The notes below the pieces were generated by a model, which worked only from the letters and a program-made list of their open reading frames with translations, was not told where the DNA came from and searched no databases. Source: Nitrospirae bacterium 13_2_20CM_2_62_8 (GTDB taxonomy: Bacteria; Nitrospirota; Nitrospiria; Nitrospirales; Nitrospiraceae). Taken from it: 41,565 bases of DNA. Shown piece by piece: positions 1 through 8,619 of this stretch. Numbering within the stretch: position 1 is the first letter of the stretch; each line of letters begins with the position of its first letter. The position numbers were made by a program, and so were the translations under genes. The stretch lies in assembly GCA_001914955.1 (NCBI GenBank), contig MNDM01000002.1, positions 1-41,565 on the forward strand. The letters are read 5' to 3'.

Positions 1-959
1 GCGAACGCGGAGTCTCCCACGTAGGGCTGGTGCTTGTTGGGCACCAGGTTCGCGATCTCGGCCACGAAGTTCGAGACTTCCCGCAAGTGCGCCAGGCGGC
101 GGTTGCCCAAACTCGGGCGCTTCATTTTCAGCTCGAGGTCCGGCAGGATCGAGCACAGGTTCGCGTTGCCGCACCGTTCGCCGATGCCGTTGATCGTGCC
201 CTGAACCTGCACGATCCCGGCCTCGATGGCAACCAGCGAGTTGGCCACCGCCATCTCCGTGTCATTGTGGGCGTGGATGCCGAGGGGAACCGGGCACTCC
301 CGCTTCACCACGGTGCAGATGTCCCGGATCTCCCATGGCATCGTCCCCCCGTTCGTATCGCAGAGAATCACGCGTTCGGCCCCCGCCTCGATCGCCGCCC
401 GCAGCGTCTGCAGCGCATAGTCGGGGTCCGTTTTATAGCCGTCGAAGAAATGCTCCGCGTCATAAAAGACGCGCCGGCCCCGGGAGCGCAGGTGCGCGAT
501 CGAGTCACCGATGAGCTCGAGGTTCTTGGCCAATGAAATCCCCAGCGCCTCGGTGACGTGCAGCTTCCAGCTTTTTCCGAACAGCGTGATCGTGTCGGTC
601 TCGGCTGCGAGGAGGGCCCGGATGTTCGGGTCCTTCTGGACCGGGTTGTCGGCCTTCCGCGTCGAGCCGAAGGCCACCACGGCCGCGTGCTTGAGCGGGA
701 CGGTCTTGATGATGCGGAAGAACTCGATGTCCTTGGGATTGGCGCCCGGCCATCCGCCTTCGATGTAGTGCACGCCGAGCTCGTCCAGTTTCTTGGCGAC
801 GAGGACCTTGTCGTCCGCCGAAAAACTGACATCCTCGGCCTGCGCGCCATCCCGCAAGGTGGTATCGTAGATCTCCAGCGGCGCCGCGCCGAGCTGGCGA
901 GGGGTGACGTCCTGCCCGGCGCCACCGGCCCCCTGCCGCTTGCCGTGCTTCTGGCTCAT
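1..959 (-). CDS. cimA: (R)-citramalate synthase CimA (3' end outside window)
   Basis: CimA condenses acetyl-CoA with pyruvate to (R)-citramalate, the first step of the threonine-independent route to isoleucine. The 319 codons visible carry the DRE-TIM metallolyase signature DTTLRDG (residues 32-38), the stretch [10 protein letters not shown], the CimA-typical [10 protein letters not shown], and the metal-binding HAHND (residues 229-233). The [10 protein letters not shown] block favours citramalate synthase over 2-isopropylmalate or homocitrate synthase. The reading frame is open to base 1, so the C-terminal regulatory (LeuA dimer) domain lies outside the window. The start ATG overlaps the lysC stop as ATGA (956-959), implying translational coupling as the last visible gene of the aspartate-family operon. 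About 25 residues precede the catalytic barrel and look like a non-conserved lead-in. Confidence 0.93.
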   Translation of the reverse strand, partial: MSQKHGKRQGAGGAGQDVTPRQLGAAPLEIYDTTLRDGAQAEDVSFSADDKVLVAKKLDELGVHYIEGGWPGANPKDIEFFRIIKTVPLKHAAVVAFGSTRKADNPVQKDPNIRALLAAETDTITLFGKSWKLHVTEALGISLAKNLELIGDSIAHLRSRGRRVFYDAEHFFDGYKTDPDYALQTLRAAIEAGAERVILCDTNGGTMPWEIRDICTVVKRECPVPLGIHAHNDTEMAVANSLVAIEAGIVQVQGTINGIGERCGNANLCSILPDLELKMKRPSLGNRRLAHLREVSNFVAEIANLVPNKHQPYVGDSAF

Positions 960-2179
960 GACGCCGCCCGGTCCAAGCCGAACGCCGCGTGCAGCGCGCG
1001 CACGGCGAGCTCGAGATATTTTTCGTCGATCACGCACGAGATCTTGATTTCGGACGTGCTGATCATCATGATGTTGACGCCTTCCCGGGACAGCACCTCG
1101 AACATCCGGGCCGCTACTCCGGAGTGCAACCGCATCCCGACTCCGACCAGGGACACCTTCGCGATGGCCTCCGTGACGGCGACCGACTTCGCGTCGATCT
1201 CCTTTGCCACGCGCTGGACCAGGCTCACCGCTTTGGGCAGGTCCGCCCGCGGCACGGTGAAGGAAATATCGGTGAGCGAGGCCTGGCTCACGTTCTGAAT
1301 GATCATGTCGACGACGATGTTCACCTCGGCCACCGGTCCGAAAATACGCGCCGCGATCCCGGGCCGGTCCGGAACCCCGACGATGGTGATTTTGGCCTGG
1401 TTTCGATCGCCGGTCACGGCCGACACCGCAACCCGCTCCATGTCCGCGTCTTCTTTCGTCACGAGTGTTCCCTGCCCTTCCTTAAAACTGGATTTCACTT
1501 CCACCGGCACGCCGTGCCGGGCGGCAAATTCCACCGACCGGGTTTGCAGCACCTTGGCCCCCAGGCTCGCCAGCTCGAGCATTTCCTCATAGGAGACCTT
1601 GTCCAGGCGCCTGGCCGATGGGACGATGTTCGGATCAGCTGTGTAGACTCCATCCACGTCCGTACAGATGATGCACCGGTCAGCCTTCAGCGCGGCCGCG
1701 AGCGCGACGGCCGTCAAATCCGAGCCGCCCCGCCCCAGCGTGGTCACATCGGAGCGCTCATTGATGCCCTGAAAGCCGGCCACGATCGGCACGATGCCCT
1801 CGGCCAAGGCCTCCCTGATCCGCTCCGCCGTGACCCGCGCGATTCGCGCCTTGGTGTGCCGGCTGTCGGTGATGATGCCGACTTGCCGACCCGTGTAGGA
1901 TCGCGCGTTGATCCCGCGCCCTCGCAGGTCCATGGCCAGCAGCGCGATCGTGACCCGCTCGCCGGTCGACAGCAGCATGTCCATTTCGCGCTCATCGGGA
2001 GAGGGAGTGACGTCGTGCGCCAGCCTCATGAGCCGATCTGTCTCGCCGCTCATCGCGGAGAGCACCACGACCAGGTCGTGACCGGCCCGCCGAGCGTCCG
2101 CGACCTGCTCCGCCACGCGATGAATCCGCTCGACGCTCCCGACGGAGGTACCGCCGTACTTCTGGACGATCAAGGCCAT
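956..2179 (-). CDS. lysC: Aspartate kinase (monofunctional, two ACT domains)
   Basis: Aspartokinase phosphorylates L-aspartate with ATP, the committed step toward lysine, threonine and methionine. The 407-residue protein has the usual length of a monofunctional LysC. The N-terminal kinase domain starts with KYGGTSVG (residues 7-14) and contains [11 protein letters not shown] and the [12 protein letters not shown] block. The last 140 or so residues hold two ACT domains, including [13 protein letters not shown] and [13 protein letters not shown], which in this family bind lysine or threonine as feedback inhibitors. It lies between the ApgM-like gene and cimA and shares an ATGA overlap with cimA. 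No good Shine-Dalgarno precedes the ATG; the upstream gap is filled by a family-C repeat (2191-2273). Confidence 0.95.
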   Translation of the reverse strand: MALIVQKYGGTSVGSVERIHRVAEQVADARRAGHDLVVVLSAMSGETDRLMRLAHDVTPSPDEREMDMLLSTGERVTIALLAMDLRGRGINARSYTGRQVGIITDSRHTKARIARVTAERIREALAEGIVPIVAGFQGINERSDVTTLGRGGSDLTAVALAAALKADRCIICTDVDGVYTADPNIVPSARRLDKVSYEEMLELASLGAKVLQTRSVEFAARHGVPVEVKSSFKEGQGTLVTKEDADMERVAVSAVTGDRNQAKITIVGVPDRPGIAARIFGPVAEVNIVVDMIIQNVSQASLTDISFTVPRADLPKAVSLVQRVAKEIDAKSVAVTEAIAKVSLVGVGMRLHSGVAARMFEVLSREGVNIMMISTSEIKISCVIDEKYLELAVRALHAAFGLDRAAS

Positions 2180-2190
2180 GCGCTCAACAC

Positions 2191-2273
2191 CAGGTTCAGG
2201 TTGAGGTTAAGGCTGAGCAAGAGCTTGGTCTTTTACTGACATCCCCCTCAACCTCAACCTTAGCCTCAACCTG
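2191..2273. repeat. Family-C intergenic element C1 (AACCTC-word inverted arms)
   Basis: Left arm 2191-2217 is built from the words AGGTTC/AGGTTG/AGGTTA/AGGCTG; right arm 2246-2273 is its approximate reverse complement (CCTCAACC, CTTAGCC). A loop of about 28 nt separates them. The apgM stop codon (TGA, 2268-2266) lies inside the right arm. Similar elements occur at 19884-19969 and 21789-21875. Confidence 0.8.
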
Positions 2274-3522
2274 CTCCTTGAGATAGAAGTCGGCTCATCA
2301 GCCTGGTCGCGTCTCGGACCCTGACCTGGGTCGCTTTGACATCAGCCTCCTTGGAGCCTCGACGGGGCGCCTTCTCGGTCTGGACCGGTCCCTCAAAGAG
2401 GATGTACCGCGCCGGAGTCGCAACGTGCGGCTGGCTTCCGGCGGCCGCGTGATAGTCACAGATCAAGAGAAGCCGGTGCGGACCCAGCTTCGGCAGTCCC
2501 TCGAGGATCGTTCCGACCATCTTCTGGTCGAACTCCTCGACGAACCTGAGCTTGGCTTTCTGGTCGTCACTCAGCCTCACATCGGCCGGCATCTCGGCGT
2601 GCACGTACACGAGGTCCTTCTTGCCGAGCTCGCGCAGGGCCGCTTCGGCCAGACTGAGGAAATCCGGTCCGCCGGCCTCGGCCACAGCGGCGGGGGCAAC
2701 CGCCTCCAATCCCGCGCAGATCCCGACTCCCCTGGGAAGATCCGTCGCGGACAGGACTGCGCCCGTGATCTGGTACTGATCAGTCAGGCTGGGCAATCTG
2801 AGCGCCCGGCCCGGTCCCCACAGCCAGAGACAGTTCGCCGGCTTCCGACCCGCATCCCGCCGCTGTTGGTTCACGGGATGATCGCGGAGAATGACCAGCG
2901 AGGCCTCCATCACCTGTCGCAAGATCTCGGCGCCATCGCCGGTCGGGAGGAACTCACCGATCGACTTTCCCACCACGTCCTGCGGGTCGAAGCAGGTGGC
3001 CCGCGATTTGCCGCCCACCCAGACCATCAGATGGCGGGGTCCTTTGCCCGGATAAAACTGGATGGCCTCCGAACCGAGCTGTTCGTTGACCGCATCGATC
3101 AGCTCACGCGCCTCGTCGTCCTCGATTCCCCCCGCGGCGGCGTCTTCCATCGTCACCTGCGGCCCGAGTTTCTTCACGTCTTCGCGCGCGGAGGCGCGAC
3201 CACGGGGAGCGCTCACCCCGAGCGTGACCATTCTGCACCGGAAGGCGATATCGTGCTCCCCCAACGCGACTCCCAGACCGGCGGCTTCAAACGGAGCCGG
3301 GCCGGAATGGTATTTCTTCGGGCCGTACCCCAGAATCGCCAGTGGCGTCACCTCGCTGCCCGGAGGGTGACCCTCGGCCACCACCGTCGCCAACCCAACC
3401 TCCCCGTGGCGGGCAAGAAAGTCCATGTTTGGAGTGGCCGCGGCCTGAGGCGGTTTCTTTCCACCCAGGTCCCGATTGGGCACATCCGCCATGCCCTCCC
3501 CCTGCAGAATCACGTACTTCAT
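2266..3522 (-). CDS. ApgM-family protein, putative homoserine kinase (phosphoglycerate mutase-like)
   Basis: This 418-residue alkaline-phosphatase-superfamily protein resembles archaeal-type, cofactor-independent phosphoglycerate mutase. Recognisable blocks are ATPNMDFLARHG, GHPPGSEVTPLAILGYGPKK, FRCRMVTLG and CLWLWGPGRA. The subfamily found next to hom and thrC has been proposed to replace homoserine kinase, and no GHMP-type thrB is visible here, so the neighbours support that role. Aligned by eye, the putative nucleophile Ser56 is kept, but several metal-site positions differ: Glu9 where GDG/PDG-Asp is usual, Ser318 where the DxxxH histidine is expected, and Tyr357 in place of His in the DH pair (Asp356 and His366 remain). 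It may therefore be a divergent enzyme. The weak Shine-Dalgarno AGGA lies about 9 nt from ATG. It starts 17 nt after thrC. Confidence 0.75.
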   Translation of the reverse strand: MKYVILQGEGMADVPNRDLGGKKPPQAAATPNMDFLARHGEVGLATVVAEGHPPGSEVTPLAILGYGPKKYHSGPAPFEAAGLGVALGEHDIAFRCRMVTLGVSAPRGRASAREDVKKLGPQVTMEDAAAGGIEDDEARELIDAVNEQLGSEAIQFYPGKGPRHLMVWVGGKSRATCFDPQDVVGKSIGEFLPTGDGAEILRQVMEASLVILRDHPVNQQRRDAGRKPANCLWLWGPGRALRLPSLTDQYQITGAVLSATDLPRGVGICAGLEAVAPAAVAEAGGPDFLSLAEAALRELGKKDLVYVHAEMPADVRLSDDQKAKLRFVEEFDQKMVGTILEGLPKLGPHRLLLICDYHAAAGSQPHVATPARYILFEGPVQTEKAPRRGSKEADVKATQVRVRDATRLMSRLLSQGAG

Positions 3523-3538
3523 CCGCGCGTCCTACGGA

Positions 3539-4597
3539 TCATAACTTCAGCAGGCGAACCACATCGTCGCGGCGGGCCTTGACCGTCACCGGTGGGCGGG
3601 AGACCCCGATGGCCGTGTCGGCGTCCTTGAGCCCGTGGCCCGTCAAGGTGCAGACCACCGTGTCGGCATCCCTGAGGGCACCGGCCTTGCTCATCTTGAT
3701 GACCCCCGCCACCGCCGCCGCAGACGCCGGCTCACAGAACACGCCTTCCTCTGCCGCAACCATCTTGTACGCCTGGAGGATTTCCTCGTCCGTCACCATG
3801 TCAATCTTTCCGGCCGACTCTTCCACCGCCAGGAGGGCCGCTTTCCAACTCGCAGGGTTGCCGATCCGGATCGCGGTCGCCACGGTCTGCGGGTCCTCCA
3901 CCACGTGGCCCAGCACGATCGGCGCGGCCCCGGCCGCCTGGAACCCCATCATTCTCGGCAATCGGGCGATCTGGCCCGCAGCCCGGTACTCCGTATAGCC
4001 GCGCCAGTACGCTGTGATGTTGCCGGCATTGCCGACCGGCAGCACGTGCAGGGTCGGGGCGAACCCCAGCTGGTCGCAGACCTCCATGGCTGCGGTCTTC
4101 TGTCCCTCGATCCGGAACGGATTGATCGAGTTGACGAGCTCGACCCCGTGTTGCGCGGCGATCTCTTTGACGATCGAGAGAGCCTGGTCGAAGTTCCCTT
4201 CGACCTGAATCACGGTCGCTTGGTGCATCATCGCTTGGGACAACTTGCCGAGGGCGATCTTGCCGGCCGGAATGAGGACATAGACCGCCAGCCCGGCACG
4301 GGCGCCGTACGCCGCAGCCGACGCCGACGTGTTCCCGGTGGACGCGCAGATCACCGCCCGGGCCTCCGACTCCAGCGCCTTGGAAATGGCCAGCGTCATG
4401 CCCCGGTCCTTGAAGGATCCGGTCGGATTGGCGCCTTCAAACTTCAAATACAGCTCAATCCGAGGGTCGATCGTTCGAGCGAGGCGCTTGGCGTGGATGA
4501 GCGGGGTGTGCCCTTCTCCCAGCGTCACGACGGGCGTCTTCTCCGTGACCGGAAGGAACTTCCGATACTCCTCGATCACCCCACGCCAGTAGATCAT
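3539..4597 (-). CDS. thrC: Threonine synthase
   Basis: ThrC converts O-phosphohomoserine to threonine using PLP, the last step of threonine synthesis. The 352-residue protein shows the fold-type II PLP site GSFKDRGM with Lys63 as the Schiff-base lysine, the [18 protein letters not shown] block, the phosphate-binding [11 protein letters not shown] loop and the C-terminal [11 protein letters not shown] and TGHGLKD motifs. It is the shorter class typical of Gram-positives and many deep-branching bacteria. ATG at 4597 is preferred over an upstream in-frame ATG at 4642, because homology begins there and AGGTG lies about 9 nt upstream. It lies between hom (50-nt gap) and the ApgM-like gene, as expected if that neighbour supplies phosphohomoserine. 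Confidence 0.95.
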   Translation of the reverse strand: MIYWRGVIEEYRKFLPVTEKTPVVTLGEGHTPLIHAKRLARTIDPRIELYLKFEGANPTGSFKDRGMTLAISKALESEARAVICASTGNTSASAAAYGARAGLAVYVLIPAGKIALGKLSQAMMHQATVIQVEGNFDQALSIVKEIAAQHGVELVNSINPFRIEGQKTAAMEVCDQLGFAPTLHVLPVGNAGNITAYWRGYTEYRAAGQIARLPRMMGFQAAGAAPIVLGHVVEDPQTVATAIRIGNPASWKAALLAVEESAGKIDMVTDEEILQAYKMVAAEEGVFCEPASAAAVAGVIKMSKAGALRDADTVVCTLTGHGLKDADTAIGVSRPPVTVKARRDDVVRLLKL

Positions 4598-4647
4598 GGG
4601 TGAGACACCTGGTCGGATCTTGCATCGGGTACGACGGGGCACATGCG

Positions 4648-5961
4648 TTACTCGCCATGCCCCTCGACACGGATCAAGGTGGTGGGCTCCGAAATGAAGG
4701 CCATCCGATCGATCTCGCGGAGCGAAGCCTGGATATCGCGCTCGGTCGCAGTATGGGTCATGATGACCACCGGTACGGTTTGCCCTTCCTGGCGCCCCTT
4801 TTGGAGCACCGAAGAAATGCTGATGCCGTGGCGTCCCAGGACGCCCGAAATTTGCGAGAGGACCCCGGGTCGGTCCTGCACCATGAACCGCATGTAATAG
4901 AAGGTCGCGATCTCCTCCATCGGCCGGATGCGGAGGGGGCGACGCTGGTCACTCTGAAACGAGGCGGGCGGCACCCGTCCCGACGTGCCCTTCAAGAGGT
5001 TCCGCGCGATGGCGATGACGTCGCTGACCACGGCGCTGCCGGTGGGCATCGCTCCGGCGCCCTGACCATAGAACACGATGTCACTCACCGCGTCTCCGAC
5101 GAGCTGGATGGCGTTGTACACCCCTTCCACCTGCGCCACCGGCGACGACGACGGGATCATCGTGGGATGGACCCGCGCCTCGATCTCACCGTCCAGGAAC
5201 TTGGCGATGGCGAGGAGCTTGATCGTGAACCCGAATTCCCTGGCGTAGGTGATGTCCAGCGGGGTGATCTTCGTGATGCCCTCGGTGTAAATTTCCTTGA
5301 AGTTGACGGGCGTACCGTACGCCAGGCTCACCATGATCGACAGCTTGTGGGCGGAGTCGATGCCGGCCACATCCAGCGTCGGATCGGCTTCGGCGTAGCC
5401 CGCTCGTTGCGCCTCGGCCAGCACCTCCTGAAAGGCGTGTCCCTCCCGGCTCATCCGGCTGAGGATGTAGTTGGAGGTGCCGTTGATGATGCCGTAGATC
5501 GAGAGAATCGTATTGGCCGCCAGGCCTTCGGTCAGCGCGCGGATGACGGGGATGCCTCCCCCGACACTGGCCTCGAAACCCAGGTCCACCCGCTGACGGG
5601 CGGCGGCCTCGAACAGTTCCTCTCCGTGGACCGCGAGCAACGCTTTGTTGGCGGTTACCACCTGCTTGCCCTTCGCCATCGCGTCCAGGATCACGCGCTT
5701 GGCGGCGTCGTAGCCTCCGATCAGCTCGAGCACGATGTCGATCGAGGGATCCTCCAGCACCGCTCTGACGTCGGCGGTGAGCACACCCTGCGGCAGACGC
5801 ACTCCGCGGTCGGTCGTGATGTCCAGATCCGCCACCCGCACCAACTCCACCGGAACCCCCACGCGCCTTCGGATCAGGGCGCTGTTCTGCGTCAGGATCT
5901 TCGCGACCCCGGTCCCGACCGTGCCGAATCCGACCATGCCGACACACACACGAGACTTCAT
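4648..5961 (-). CDS. hom: Homoserine dehydrogenase with C-terminal ACT domain
   Basis: Hom reduces aspartate 4-semialdehyde to homoserine with NAD(P)H. The 437-residue protein has the Rossmann motif GFGTVGTG (residues 10-17), VTANKALLA, the catalytic-domain signatures INGTSNYIL and [16 protein letters not shown], and a C-terminal ACT domain from about residue 345 ([18 protein letters not shown]) that in this family senses threonine. The ATG at 5961 overlaps the expected stop of the upstream aminotransferase as ATGA. Because the aminotransferase has lost bases, its reading frame now runs straight into hom, giving an open frame from 7146 to 4648. The hom domain itself is complete and begins at its usual residue, so it is annotated separately. 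Its stop TAA is 50 nt before thrC. Confidence 0.93.
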   Translation of the reverse strand: MKSRVCVGMVGFGTVGTGVAKILTQNSALIRRRVGVPVELVRVADLDITTDRGVRLPQGVLTADVRAVLEDPSIDIVLELIGGYDAAKRVILDAMAKGKQVVTANKALLAVHGEELFEAAARQRVDLGFEASVGGGIPVIRALTEGLAANTILSIYGIINGTSNYILSRMSREGHAFQEVLAEAQRAGYAEADPTLDVAGIDSAHKLSIMVSLAYGTPVNFKEIYTEGITKITPLDITYAREFGFTIKLLAIAKFLDGEIEARVHPTMIPSSSPVAQVEGVYNAIQLVGDAVSDIVFYGQGAGAMPTGSAVVSDVIAIARNLLKGTSGRVPPASFQSDQRRPLRIRPMEEIATFYYMRFMVQDRPGVLSQISGVLGRHGISISSVLQKGRQEGQTVPVVIMTHTATERDIQASLREIDRMAFISEPTTLIRVEGHGE

Positions 5962-7002
5962 GGAGCCGACCCGCTGAACGTCAACACCTTCTTGATCCCC
6001 CGGACAGCCTGTCGAATCCGGTGCTCGTTCTCGACCAGCGCGAACCGCACGTACTCGTCCCCGCCTTCCCCGAAGCCGATCCCGGGCGAGACGGCCACCT
6101 TGGCGTCCCGCAGCAGCCACCGTCTCTCTCACGCACTCTTGCGGCCCGTTCAAGGCGATGATGCTGGCGATCTGAACCGGCTGAAAGATGCCGTAGTCCA
6201 GGTAACTCTTGATCTTGGCCAGCGCCCCGATCACCTCCCGATTCCCGACGCAGAAGCCGACTCGCCAGCCCGGCATGTTGTAGCTCTTGGAGAGCGTGTA
6301 AAACTCCACGCCGATCTCCTTGGCCTCTGGGACTTGCAGGAGGCTCGGCGCGCGGTACCCGTCGAACACGATGTCGGCGTAGGCCAGGTCGTGGAGCACG
6401 ATGACGTGGTGCTCTTTGGCGAACGCCACCACTTTCTTGAAAAATTCCAGGTCCACCACCGCGGTGGTCGGATTGTGCGGAAAGTTAATGACCAGGATGC
6501 GCGGCCGCGGCAACGTCTGGCGATACACGCGCAAGAGATCGTCGAAAAAATCGCTGTCGGGGCGCAGCTCGATGCCGCGCACCTCTCCCCCGGCGATGAT
6601 CACGCTGTACATGTGAATGGGATAGGTTGGCGTGGGCGTCAACACCACATCGCCCGGACCGATCATGGCCAGCGCCAGATGCGCGATCCCTTCCTTCGAG
6701 CCGATCGTCGCGATGGCTTCCGTCTCAGGGTCCAGCTCCACCTCGTAGCGGCGCTTGTACCAGCCCGTGATCGCGTGACGGAGCTTGGTGACGCCCCGCG
6801 AGGCGGAATACCGATGATTCTTGCCGATGCGGGCGGCTTCGACCAGCTTGTCCACGATATGGTCCGGCGTCGGCTGATCGGGATTGCCCATGCCGAAATC
6901 AATGATGTCCTCGCCCTTATGACGCGCCTCCAGCTTCAGCGCCTGGACCTGCGCAAACACATAAGGAGGAAGCCGATTTATGCGGTAAAACCCCTCCACC
7001 AT
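5958..7002 (-). pseudogene. AlaC-like class I/II aminotransferase with internal deletion and frameshift
   Basis: The N-terminal part ([65 protein letters not shown] and the PLP-lysine motif [15 protein letters not shown]) closely follows AlaC/LL-diaminopimelate-aminotransferase-like proteins up to NGPQECVRE near 6130. The family C-terminus ([36 protein letters not shown]) follows almost at once in another frame and ends at a TGA (5960-5958) overlapping the hom ATG. Compared with E. coli AlaC, about 50 residues are missing at roughly 6113-6131, and the missing length is 2 modulo 3. The small domain is therefore out of frame. Either this is a true deletion or an assembly error. ATG 7002 is chosen because an earlier ATG would lie inside the promoter. 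Confidence 0.85.
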
Positions 7003-7084
7003 TCCCTCAATGTTCCTGACCGTCTGGCTGGACAGGTTTACAAAGAACCCTACAATGCCCGATGGGCGCGGAGAAAGTGGCCAC

Positions 7085-7113
7085 ATTCTAATGCAGCGCG
7101 CCAATTCAGTCAA
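7085..7113 (-). promoter_or_regulatory. Sigma-70-type promoter of the aspartate-family operon
   Basis: On the minus strand TTGACT (7113-7108) and TAGAAT (7090-7085) are separated by 17 nt. Transcription would start near 7078, leaving a leader of about 75 nt before the aminotransferase ATG at 7002. A small GCCC-ATC-GGGC hairpin is the only leader structure noticed. Confidence 0.75.
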
Positions 7114-7255
7114 TTTTATTCCGGTGTTGGAAGAGTTCTGCGGCATGCGGCACCCCGCGCAGGGGGCCGGTGGGGCGCGTTCCGAGTTTCAACCTTGCTC
7201 CCGCCACCCTTTTTTGCAATAATACGCCAACCTTTCGCAAATTCTGGAATAATTA

Positions 7256-7300
7256 AACAGCAAAGAGCAACCAGCTCATCGCTCGCTGTTCGCTATTCAT
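7256..7300. repeat. Family-A intergenic element A1 (AGC-word)
   Basis: The element is rich in ACAGC, GAGCAACC, GCTCGCTGTT and CGCTATTC words, with ACAGC on the left facing GCTGT on the right. It lies just upstream of the pdxJ ribosome-binding site, within the presumed leader. It is shorter and less symmetrical than the other family-A copies. Confidence 0.6.
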
Positions 7301-7312
7301 AAGAGAGGGGCT

Positions 7313-8026
7313 GTGCCCAGGCTCGGCGTCAACATCGATCATGTGGCGACGCTCCGGCAGGCCAGAAGCGGGAGGGACCCCGATCCGCTGGCCGCCGCCG
7401 TGCTGGTTGAGCTGGCGGGCGCCGACGGCCTGGTCGTCCACCTGCGAGAGGACCGCCGCCACATCCAAGACCGCGACCTGGCCCTGCTGCGCGAGATCGT
7501 CCAGACCAAGCTCAATCTCGAAATGGCGGCAGAGGAATCGATGGCCAAGATCGCCCTGACTACCAAGCCGCACCTGGTCACCCTGGTGCCGGAGCGCCGC
7601 CAGGAGTTGACCACCGAGGGCGGCCTGGAAGTCGCTGGAAGACGGGATCGCATCCAAAGAATCATCGAACTTCTCCACGACGGCGGCATTCCCATCAGCC
7701 TGTTCATCGAGCCCGACCTGGACCAGATCAAGGCGGCCCACAAAGTGGCTGCGGACTATGTCGAGCTGCACACCGGCCGTTACGCCAACGCCCGCCGCCA
7801 GAAAGAAGAGCAGACCGAGCTGGAAGCCCTGTCCCAGGCTGCCAAGCTGGCCTACAAGCTGGGGATGGGGGTGAGCGCCGGGCACGGGCTGAACTACCGC
7901 AACGTGAAACGCCTGACGCAGGTCCCCGAAATCGTGGAATACAACATCGGCCACAGCATCATCGCACGAGCGGTCCTAGTCGGCCTCGAACGGGCGGTGC
8001 GAGAGATGAAACAACTCATCAGCTAG
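7313..8026 (+). CDS. pdxJ: Pyridoxine 5'-phosphate synthase
   Basis: PdxJ condenses 1-deoxy-D-xylulose 5-phosphate with 3-amino-2-oxopropyl phosphate to pyridoxine 5'-phosphate in the DXP-dependent vitamin B6 pathway. The 237-residue TIM-barrel protein opens with [15 protein letters not shown] and conserves the equivalents of the E. coli catalytic residues: His43 ([10 protein letters not shown]), Glu70 (NLEMAA) and the late His in [11 protein letters not shown]. The start is GTG at 7313, with AGAGAGGGG a few bases upstream. The stop TAG lies inside the following family-A repeat. It leads the plus-strand run to acpS and nnr; pdxJ-acpS-nnr neighbourhoods are common in bacteria. Confidence 0.96.
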   Translation: MPRLGVNIDHVATLRQARSGRDPDPLAAAVLVELAGADGLVVHLREDRRHIQDRDLALLREIVQTKLNLEMAAEESMAKIALTTKPHLVTLVPERRQELTTEGGLEVAGRRDRIQRIIELLHDGGIPISLFIEPDLDQIKAAHKVAADYVELHTGRYANARRQKEEQTELEALSQAAKLAYKLGMGVSAGHGLNYRNVKRLTQVPEIVEYNIGHSIIARAVLVGLERAVREMKQLIS

Positions 8027-8089
8027 CGAGAAGCGAGCAGCCGGCAGCAAATAGCTTCCAATGCCGTGCTGCTCGCTACTCGCTTTTCG
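8024..8089. repeat. Family-A intergenic element A2
   Basis: Left arm 8026-8055 (GCGAGAAGCGAGCAGCC and following words) and right arm 8066-8089 (GCTGCTCGCTACTCGC) are approximate reverse complements, with a loop of about 10 nt. The pdxJ stop codon TAG (8024-8026) is at its left border. It fills the gap between pdxJ and acpS. Confidence 0.8.
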
Positions 8090-8112
8090 TTGTGCGCTCC
8101 TTTGCGGCTCAC

Positions 8113-8523
8113 ATGAAGATCGTCGGCATCGGTCTGGACCTTGTCCGAATCGCCCGCATCCGCGCCATCACGGAGCGGTGGCAGGAACGTTTTCTTCAGC
8201 GGCTCTACACGGACGCGGAACGTCAGTATTGTTTCCGGCTCTCGTCCCCTTACGCATCCCTGGCCGGGCGATTCGCGGTCAAGGAGGCAATCCTGAAAGC
8301 GCTGGGCACCGGCTGGTCTGCCGGCGTGCGTTGGTCGGACATCCAGGTGCTCAATGACAGCGCCGGGAGGCCGGTGGCCACCGTGCATGGACGGGTTGGC
8401 GCCTTGGTCCGCGAGGCGGGCGTGACCGGGATCCACGTGAGCCTGTCGCATGACGCCGAGTATGCGATCGCCGAGGCCGTCCTGACGAGTGATAGCGACC
8501 AGCGAACAGCTAGTAGCAGATAG
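8113..8523 (+). CDS. acpS: Holo-[acyl-carrier-protein] synthase
   Basis: AcpS transfers 4'-phosphopantetheine from CoA to the serine of apo-ACP, activating fatty-acid synthesis. The 136-residue protein has the family pattern: GIGLDLVRIARI (Asp near residue 8 binds Mg), the FAVKEAILKALGTG block with its catalytic Glu, and HVSLSHDAEYAIAEAVL near the end. ATG 8113 is chosen over a GTG at 8092, because family members start with M-x-GIG-x-DLV. The last ten or so residues (SDSDQRTASSR) come after the normal end of the family and are translated from the family-A repeat that begins around 8491, which also supplies the TAG stop. The tail is probably neutral. nnr follows 96 nt downstream. Confidence 0.94.
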   Translation: MKIVGIGLDLVRIARIRAITERWQERFLQRLYTDAERQYCFRLSSPYASLAGRFAVKEAILKALGTGWSAGVRWSDIQVLNDSAGRPVATVHGRVGALVREAGVTGIHVSLSHDAEYAIAEAVLTSDSDQRTASSR

Positions 8524-8610
8524 CCAGTCGGAGGGAGACAATACCTCTGAGCTACCAGCTGTTTGCTACCCTCCGGGAGCTGGCTGCTAGCTGCTCGCTA
8601 TTAGCTGATT
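8491..8610. repeat. Family-A intergenic element A3 (long copy)
   Basis: This is the longest family-A element. It is built of TAGCGA, CAGCGAACAGC, TAGTAGC, AGCTACCAGCTG, GGCTGCTAGCTGC and TCGCTATTAGC words. The left arm (8491-8530) encodes the AcpS tail; the right arm (8549-8610) is in the opposite orientation and ends just before the nnr ATG. An unrelated core, roughly 8531-8548, separates the arms. Confidence 0.78.
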
Positions 8611-8619
8611 GCTTTTTCT

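Larger units (their letters stand above)
7003..7312. other. Divergent intergenic region between aminotransferase and pdxJ
   Basis: This 310-nt gap holds the minus-strand promoter at 7085-7113, an AT-rich stretch at about 7210-7256 that probably contains the pdxJ promoter (no confident -35/-10 pair found), a family-A element at 7256-7300, and the pdxJ Shine-Dalgarno. No gene was seen in it. Confidence 0.6.

Noticed and set aside
4648-7146. A genuine bifunctional aminotransferase-homoserine dehydrogenase fusion
   Set aside because: The join contains 60 or so Arg/Gly-rich residues that are the wrong frame of the aminotransferase C-terminus, and a normal ATGA junction is present in the other frame.
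7003-7146. Start of the aminotransferase at ATG 7146 or 7086
   Set aside because: Both lie upstream of or inside the promoter boxes at 7085-7113, and the extra residues have no family similarity.
4600-7302. A 900-codon open frame on the plus strand opposite hom and the aminotransferase
   Set aside because: It is antisense to clear homologues, is rich in His/Arg/Asp as expected for the shadow frame of a high-GC gene, and shows no domain.
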